Part shown: one piece after another, positions 32,801-36,693 of the stretch
How the letters are laid out: each line of letters opens with the position of its first letter
How positions within the stretch are numbered: the stretch's first letter is position 1
From: Pseudomonadales bacterium
GTDB taxonomy: Bacteria > Pseudomonadota > Gammaproteobacteria > Pseudomonadales > Azotimanducaceae
Assembly (NCBI GenBank): GCA_028277965.1
Contig: JANQFF010000416.1
Location: 1-36,693 of the forward strand
Length of the DNA stretch: 36,693 nt
Direction: 5' to 3'
Notes under the pieces: model-generated
What the model saw: only the letters and a program-made list of their open reading frames with translations
Databases searched by the model: none
What the model was told of the DNA's origin: nothing
Made by a program: the position numbers and the translations under genes

Positions 32801-33292
32801 ACAGGTGAGCGTTGAAGACTTGGCGCCGTGATCGTCGCCAACCAGCAACAGGCTGCCACCCAGCGCTGACGTCCCGGCCATATTGGCGTGACGCAGGGCA
32901 TCCATGGAGCGGTCCATGCCGGGTGCTTTCCCATACCAGATGGAGAACACGCCATCCACGTTGTTGCCGGGGAACGTACCCACATACTGAGAACCCCACG
33001 CCGCAGTTGCCGCGAGGTCTTCATTCACGCCGGGACGAAAGACCACGTTGTATTGATCCAACGTGGCCTGTGCATTCCAGAGTTCCATGTCGTAACGCCC
33101 GAGCGGTGAGCCCCGGTAACCGGAAATGAATCCGGCAGTGTTCAAACCGCGAGCGATGTCCCGTATACGTTGCTGGACCGGCAGACGCACCAGCGCCTGC
33201 ATGCCGGTCATGTACAGCCAGCCTTCCTCGACGTTCATCCGATCGTCCAGTGTCATATCCAGACGTTTATCGTTAGTCAGTGCTTCACTCAT
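29816..33292 (-). CDS. fused indolepyruvate (2-oxoacid):ferredoxin oxidoreductase, IorA-IorB type
   Basis: 1158 residues. Order of parts: N-terminal pyrimidine-binding domain (GFISGYRGSPLGRYD, about 55-70); a central region with SPSFCAGCPHGRST; ThDP pyrophosphate domain with GIGCHGMAMML and NMGDGTFYHSGFLA; a 4Fe-4S segment with CEGCGDCGTVSNC and SSCNKDFSCVEGFCP; the gamma domain VAGIGGTGVVTIGQTLA; and a C-terminal extension rich in charged helices. This single-chain form oxidatively decarboxylates aryl or branched 2-oxoacids to acyl-CoA, reducing ferredoxin. It lacks an obvious extra ferredoxin domain of the 8Fe type. The start has GGGAGGG upstream and lies 18 bp after the CoA-transferase gene, so both are one operon. 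Confidence 0.94.
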   Translation of the reverse strand: MSEALTNDKRLDMTLDDRMNVEEGWLYMTGMQALVRLPVQQRIRDIARGLNTAGFISGYRGSPLGRYDMELWNAQATLDQYNVVFRPGVNEDLAATAAWGSQYVGTFPGNNVDGVFSIWYGKAPGMDRSMDALRHANMAGTSALGGSLLLVGDDHGAKSSTLTCYSDFNFVSAGIPLLAPSNAQEVLDYGLHGIALSRHSGLLCGMKLVTDVIEGGGSLYVGPDSPSIEVPEGKPGLNIQTFTPFVQQEHVLYEERIDEALVYARANQLNRIVRNTDGAKLGIVAAGKAYQDLSQALRALGVAEADLGAVGLRILKVGMVWPLDNVVIQDFARGLDTILVVEEKRPLLEDQIRSILYGQPDAPNVVGKFFDGQTYATSRGDQAFPNSGEIDPATIVSVLSKTALRVDPNSGVSQPNFPDKPAGGTPAPVRSPSFCAGCPHGRSTQVIEGSRALAGIGCHGMAMMLDPMNTNTISHMGGEGAMWIGQQPFTDEKHVFTNMGDGTFYHSGFLAIRAAVAADLPITYKLLVNGFVSMTGGQPIEGELSVDQIVKELDAEGVRKIALVSDEPEKYEGHSFPGSVEVQHRTRLEAVQKDLREYNNVSVLIYEQPCATERRRLRKRGKWHDPDKRVFIHPTVCEGCGDCGTVSNCMAIEPLETEFGRKRQINQSSCNKDFSCVEGFCPSLVTIEGAQPKKREPESGTVDLPEVPHPDLPAIDGSWAVLVAGIGGTGVVTIGQTLAVAAHADGLYSSNLDVTGLAQKYGAVLSHVKIANDSDQLNSTRIATGETDALIGADVIVAAGDEVLATLVPGKSVGVVSTHLTPTAEFSRNPDWNIDESLLIQRLDTAGEDRIVKLDSILLAERVLGDAVFANTLLLGAAWQLSGIPVSFDAIIRALELNGVEVEMNRQAFELGRFAAHNPEAAADLIQGTALESEAAPDLDTLIERRVEFLTEYQNRELADRYKALVDRVRGREAELSESSSVATAVANYYFKVLAHKDEWEVARLYADPAFAETLNETFDGDLKLTFHIGGWPFGQKIPNSSKIVKRPVGGWLMFAFRMMAKLRGLRGSVIDPFRNSEEAKAARALTAQYEDDIEKILGCMDAGNLEAAVGLASIPDMVRGYGHVRAEHLKRAEEARALRLGELLGAKVSDGLIARAS

Positions 33293-33310
33293 GATTTCCC
33301 TCCCCTGACT

Positions 33311-35728
33311 TCAATTCAGGACTTCGTCCGCGATGAGCTGAACAAATTCTTCATCGGATTTGCCCAGAAGGTTCTGGACCACATGCTGATTATGTTCACC
33401 CAGGCCCGGTGCGCGCACGAGGTCGAGTGTTGCCCCCACCCAGCGGGCAGCTTCGCGATCTACCGGTATTTCGACATCCGGTGCGACCGGCTGAAACAGC
33501 GTCTGGTAGTGTCCGGGCAGCTGTGGGTCTTTCTCCAGCATGTCCTTCAGGTGTTCAACAGGCGCTGCGGCTATGCCTGCATCCTGTAATCGCTCCGACA
33601 GATCCCACTTGTCCTGGTCCGTGGTCCACGTCCGGAGGATTTCATCCAGTTCGTCTTCATTCGCCCGGCGTGACTCGTGGTTTACAAACCGCGGGTCTGA
33701 CGCGAGTTGCGACTGCCCCATGACCTCGCACAGGCGAGCCCACTCATCATCACCCCTGACCGCAAACGCGATCCAGGCATCCATCGCCGGATCCGTCTCT
33801 TCTCTCGCGGGATAGACCCCGTGCGGACAGTAGTTGGGATTACGGTTGGCGTTGCGCGGTGGCTGTTTACCCGTTGCCTTGAACTGCATCCATTCGCTGC
33901 CAAGCAATGACAACACCCCGGACAACTGGGTGAGGTGAAGCTCCTGCCCTTCTCCTGAATCCGCCCGCTGACGCACGGCCGCAAGAATCGTCGCAACAAG
34001 CAGATGTGGCGAGGTGAAATCGGGATACGCTATACCAATCCCCCGCGGGCGTTCTCCATCGAAACCGGTCAGCATGTTGAAGCCGGAAGCTGCCATCAAG
34101 ATGTTGCCCATGCTTGGCCGCTGTGACCAGGGACCATTGCGGTGCGCACCGGGGAGATTCAGGAGGATGATGTCCTCTTTGATCGACTTCAGAACCTCGT
34201 AACCAAGCCCCATCCGCTCCATGGCACCGGGGCGGAAGTTGTTGACCACAATGTCTGCGCTCGCGATCAGCTCTTTGATGAGCGCGAGACCCGCTGCCTT
34301 CGAGAGATCGACACTCAGCGACTGTTTCCCCGCATTGACCGTGTTGTACAAACCTCCCATGTCCGGGTCGGGTTTGCCGTCAGGTCCGGTCTGACTGCGC
34401 ATGGAGTCAGGTTTGGTGGTCGACTCAACGCGTATCACCTCCGCACCGAAACTCGCGAGAATTCGTGTGCCGATGGGACCAGCGAGGACCCAGCTGAAAT
34501 CCACCACCCTCAGACCGCTCAGGGCCTGATCGGGGAAAGCCTGGGGTAGCGCATGTTCGTTGGGCTCACGTTCCGTCAGTCCCTCCAGCAATCCCTGGTC
34601 CTCGCCCAGCACCGGAGCCCGGCGAAACTCAACGCCATCCGTCATTGCGTCGACAGGCGAACGCACGTAGCCAAGAGATGTCTCGAGCACATCGTGATCG
34701 AGCGTCAGGAACTGATCGTTCACACGATACTGTTCAGCCATCTCGAGATCCGGAAAATCGAGTACCGGGAGACAGATAATGTCGGCGTCCAGCGCGCCAT
34801 CCACGAATTCATCCCGTGTCAGCGCTTCCGCCAGCTTCAACGTGGTGGCTGCCACAGGATTGCCTTCCCTTGGCGAGTCGAGGCGGGCGTAGTGCCAGTC
34901 ATCGAGAGTCATGCCGTGATCGATGCCAACCTCGTCCGCCCATTTCAGGAAACCATCAAAACGATCGGGCCTCACAAGCAAACCAACAAACTTGCCATCG
35001 CGGCATTTGAGCGCCGCCGACAGTCCAGGTCGTCTGGGGATCCTGTTGTACCACGTCCACTGGCTTGGACATGCGGTCTGCATGACCGCGAGCGCCGTGG
35101 CCTCCTGCATGGACAGATCAATGTGTAACCCCGCACCGTCCCGGTCTTCAGCGCCGAAGTCTCGTTGGTGCAGCGCAATGAGAATGGAAGACGCCGCTGC
35201 CAGGCCGGCCATCGTGTAAGACGGGTTGGCTCCACCCTGACAGGGTATCCCGCGCGGAGAGCCCGACACCTGGATCAGCCCCCCGGCCGCACCCGCAACC
35301 AGATCGTTCGCGCGTCTGTTTCGCCACGGTGTCGTGAGTCCAAACGGTGTGACCGAACACTGGATCAGGCGCCTGTTCAGACGTTTGAGCTGGTTGTAAT
35401 CAAGACCCCGCTCACCCAGCCATCCCGGTGGGCAGGTTTCCAGAAACACATCCGCCGACCCAACCAGCCGTCTAAAGTGATCCTGGTCACCCTCATCATC
35501 CAGATCGAGCACAACGGACCGTTTGTTCGTGTTGAAGTAGATGTGTGCAAAACTTCGCTCGGGGCCTGCTTCATCGTCGAGATACGGCGCATCGTGACGG
35601 ACTGGGGAACCCTGCCGCGGTTCAACGAGAATGACCTCGGCGCCGAGGTCTGCCAGGATACGCCCGGCCAGGACCGCCGACCGGTCGGCGACTTCAACAA
35701 CGCGAATGCCGTTCAGCGCTGCACTCAT
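33311..35728 (-). CDS. second double-length CaiB/BaiF family CoA-transferase
   Basis: 805 residues, two class III CoA-transferase modules (about 1-390 and 403-800) with openings IRVVEVADRSAVLAGRILAD and LRVVDFSWVLAGPIGTRILA. Only the second module keeps the catalytic Asp position (GIAYPDFTSPH, Asp570); the first has ANPSYTMAG with Ser170 there. It is the same asymmetric layout as the protein at 17209-19632, though the two sequences differ widely. The start overlaps the stop of the MaoC-like gene (ATGA), and the oxidoreductase gene follows, which suggests one CoA-ester pathway: transfer of CoA, hydration, and oxidative decarboxylation. The acid substrate is unknown. Confidence 0.92.
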   Translation of the reverse strand: MSAALNGIRVVEVADRSAVLAGRILADLGAEVILVEPRQGSPVRHDAPYLDDEAGPERSFAHIYFNTNKRSVVLDLDDEGDQDHFRRLVGSADVFLETCPPGWLGERGLDYNQLKRLNRRLIQCSVTPFGLTTPWRNRRANDLVAGAAGGLIQVSGSPRGIPCQGGANPSYTMAGLAAASSILIALHQRDFGAEDRDGAGLHIDLSMQEATALAVMQTACPSQWTWYNRIPRRPGLSAALKCRDGKFVGLLVRPDRFDGFLKWADEVGIDHGMTLDDWHYARLDSPREGNPVAATTLKLAEALTRDEFVDGALDADIICLPVLDFPDLEMAEQYRVNDQFLTLDHDVLETSLGYVRSPVDAMTDGVEFRRAPVLGEDQGLLEGLTEREPNEHALPQAFPDQALSGLRVVDFSWVLAGPIGTRILASFGAEVIRVESTTKPDSMRSQTGPDGKPDPDMGGLYNTVNAGKQSLSVDLSKAAGLALIKELIASADIVVNNFRPGAMERMGLGYEVLKSIKEDIILLNLPGAHRNGPWSQRPSMGNILMAASGFNMLTGFDGERPRGIGIAYPDFTSPHLLVATILAAVRQRADSGEGQELHLTQLSGVLSLLGSEWMQFKATGKQPPRNANRNPNYCPHGVYPAREETDPAMDAWIAFAVRGDDEWARLCEVMGQSQLASDPRFVNHESRRANEDELDEILRTWTTDQDKWDLSERLQDAGIAAAPVEHLKDMLEKDPQLPGHYQTLFQPVAPDVEIPVDREAARWVGATLDLVRAPGLGEHNQHVVQNLLGKSDEEFVQLIADEVLN

Positions 35729-36681
35729 ACAAGCGGCACCGTCACCTGTCCTACCATGGCTGTCGCTTCGTTTTCGAGAATAGCGTCAATATCAAACACC
35801 ACCTGGCGTTCGTCAGCCTGCACCACCCGTACATGAGGGAAGATGGTCATATCCGCATAGACTGGCGCTTTCCAGCGGATATCAAAACTGGCGCCGTGCA
35901 GGAGTGCATGGCGCCCCACCTGCGCCATCAGAACCTCGAGGGGAAATGCCAGCACGTGGGAGCCACCCGCAATGGGCCTGGACAGACCGGCTTTTTTGGC
36001 AAGCTCAGGATCTGAGTGGATTGGATTGTCCGGATTTTTGGTATCCCGGGCTTCCATGAGATCCAGCCCAACCAGAACCGCCTCACCACCGAACTCATCT
36101 CCCATCGACAGTGCTTTCAGAGCATCAAGATGAGGATTGTTGCCTGCAACAGACCAGTCAGGGCCTGCGGGTTCCAACTGATCCGGGTCTTCACCCTCGA
36201 GCATATCAGCAAGGCCTTCTTCTACCTTGTAAGCAAGGAGTCCGGTTGTCAGGTTGCTGCCCGCCAGTTCTCCTGAAGCATTGAGCGTTTCGCTGCAGTT
36301 AGTCCCGTAACGGCGACCTTTATGCACATGCCGGCCGAGCGAGTCCCCTGTCACAGTAAACGTCTCGTCCGTATGCAGCGGCCGGTGAATGGTGAAACGT
36401 TCACGCACCCACACCCCGCCAGCGACACCCCCACCACCGCCAGGGATCTTCTGCTTGTCCGGATCGCGTGGCTGACTCGATAACAAAAACAACGTCAGAC
36501 CCGTCATCATGTCCGGTGGAATATTGCCTTCCGCATGCAGCGTCCGGGTCTCTGCACCCCACTGCCCCATGCCGTCGGATGCCTGGTTGTGCAGCACGGC
36601 CGCTGCGAAATCCTGGTACAGCGCGAGCAACTCGTCCCGACCCTCGTAATCGTCCGGGATGGCGCCCAACGTCTCGGTCAT
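35725..36681 (-). CDS. MaoC-like / hot-dog fold hydratase-dehydratase
   Basis: 318 residues from ATG 36681; a GTG at 36693 is also in frame, so the gene could begin further out, beyond the window. Two hot-dog-like halves: an N-terminal part (about 45-165) with GGGGGVAGGVWVRERFTIHRPL and HKGRRYGTN, and a C-terminal MaoC half with the active-site segment NPDNPIHSDPELAKKAGLSRPIAGG, where the Asn/Asp and His of the R-hydratase 2 motif are visible. Then GASFDIRWKAPVYADMTIF closes the fold. It would add or remove water on an enoyl/hydroxyacyl-CoA. Its stop overlaps the CoA-transferase start, so it is the first visible gene of that operon. Confidence 0.85.
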   Translation of the reverse strand: MTETLGAIPDDYEGRDELLALYQDFAAAVLHNQASDGMGQWGAETRTLHAEGNIPPDMMTGLTLFLLSSQPRDPDKQKIPGGGGGVAGGVWVRERFTIHRPLHTDETFTVTGDSLGRHVHKGRRYGTNCSETLNASGELAGSNLTTGLLAYKVEEGLADMLEGEDPDQLEPAGPDWSVAGNNPHLDALKALSMGDEFGGEAVLVGLDLMEARDTKNPDNPIHSDPELAKKAGLSRPIAGGSHVLAFPLEVLMAQVGRHALLHGASFDIRWKAPVYADMTIFPHVRVVQADERQVVFDIDAILENEATAMVGQVTVPLV

Positions 36682-36693
36682 CGCCACCAGCAC

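Overview
The window looks like a piece of a chromosome from an aerobic, moderately GC-rich gammaproteobacterium. That assignment is an inference from three things: interspersed palindromes of the type TGTAGGAGCGGCT/AGCCGCGATT, which resemble the GTAG-headed REP elements of Pseudomonas and xanthomonads; an NtrC-type/sigma-54 control region; and catabolic families (CaiB/BaiF CoA-transferases, CYP153-like P450, fused indolepyruvate ferredoxin oxidoreductase) common in such bacteria. I saw no rRNA, tRNA, CRISPR array, phage gene or insertion sequence. The window is almost fully coding, with tight gene packing and many stop/start overlaps.

Layout. 1-1191 (minus): a class I methyltransferase cut by the window edge, preceded by a small protein-kinase-fold protein. 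1291-1770 (minus): an exported DUF411 metal-binding protein. 1917-9285: a regulated export module. A membrane histidine kinase and an NtrC-type regulator (minus) face a HlyD/ABC/FtsX operon (plus). The gap between them holds two matching 16-bp palindromes and a near-consensus -24/-12 promoter, so the regulator probably drives the export operon through sigma-54.

9344-17099 (minus): a seven-gene redox operon, in transcription order GMC oxidoreductase, gluconate-dehydrogenase subunit 3-like protein, alpha/beta-hydrolase-fold protein with Ala at the nucleophile site, short cytochrome c, Tat-signal ThDP enzyme, PQQ-type lipoprotein dehydrogenase with a cytochrome c domain placed inside the propeller, and a small protein of unknown function. 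Its last five genes overlap end to end. This is the best candidate here for an undescribed system: a ThDP enzyme that appears to be exported folded and made together with periplasmic electron carriers.

17209-27872: a double-length CoA-transferase, a small Cys-containing protein, an exported serine hydrolase, then a minus-strand run of three mechanistically different oxygenases (copper PHM-like fusion, 2-oxoglutarate/Fe dioxygenase, CYP153-like P450), and an MMPL/RND-type transporter. REP elements sit in most gaps here, and three genes end inside them. 27899-36681: a TPR protein, a glutathione transferase-like protein, and a minus-strand operon of MaoC-like hydratase, a second double-length CoA-transferase and a fused IorA/IorB-type 2-oxoacid ferredoxin oxidoreductase. 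Together the second half suggests catabolism of hydrophobic or branched acids through CoA thioesters, with oxygenase entry steps; no substrate can be named from the sequence.
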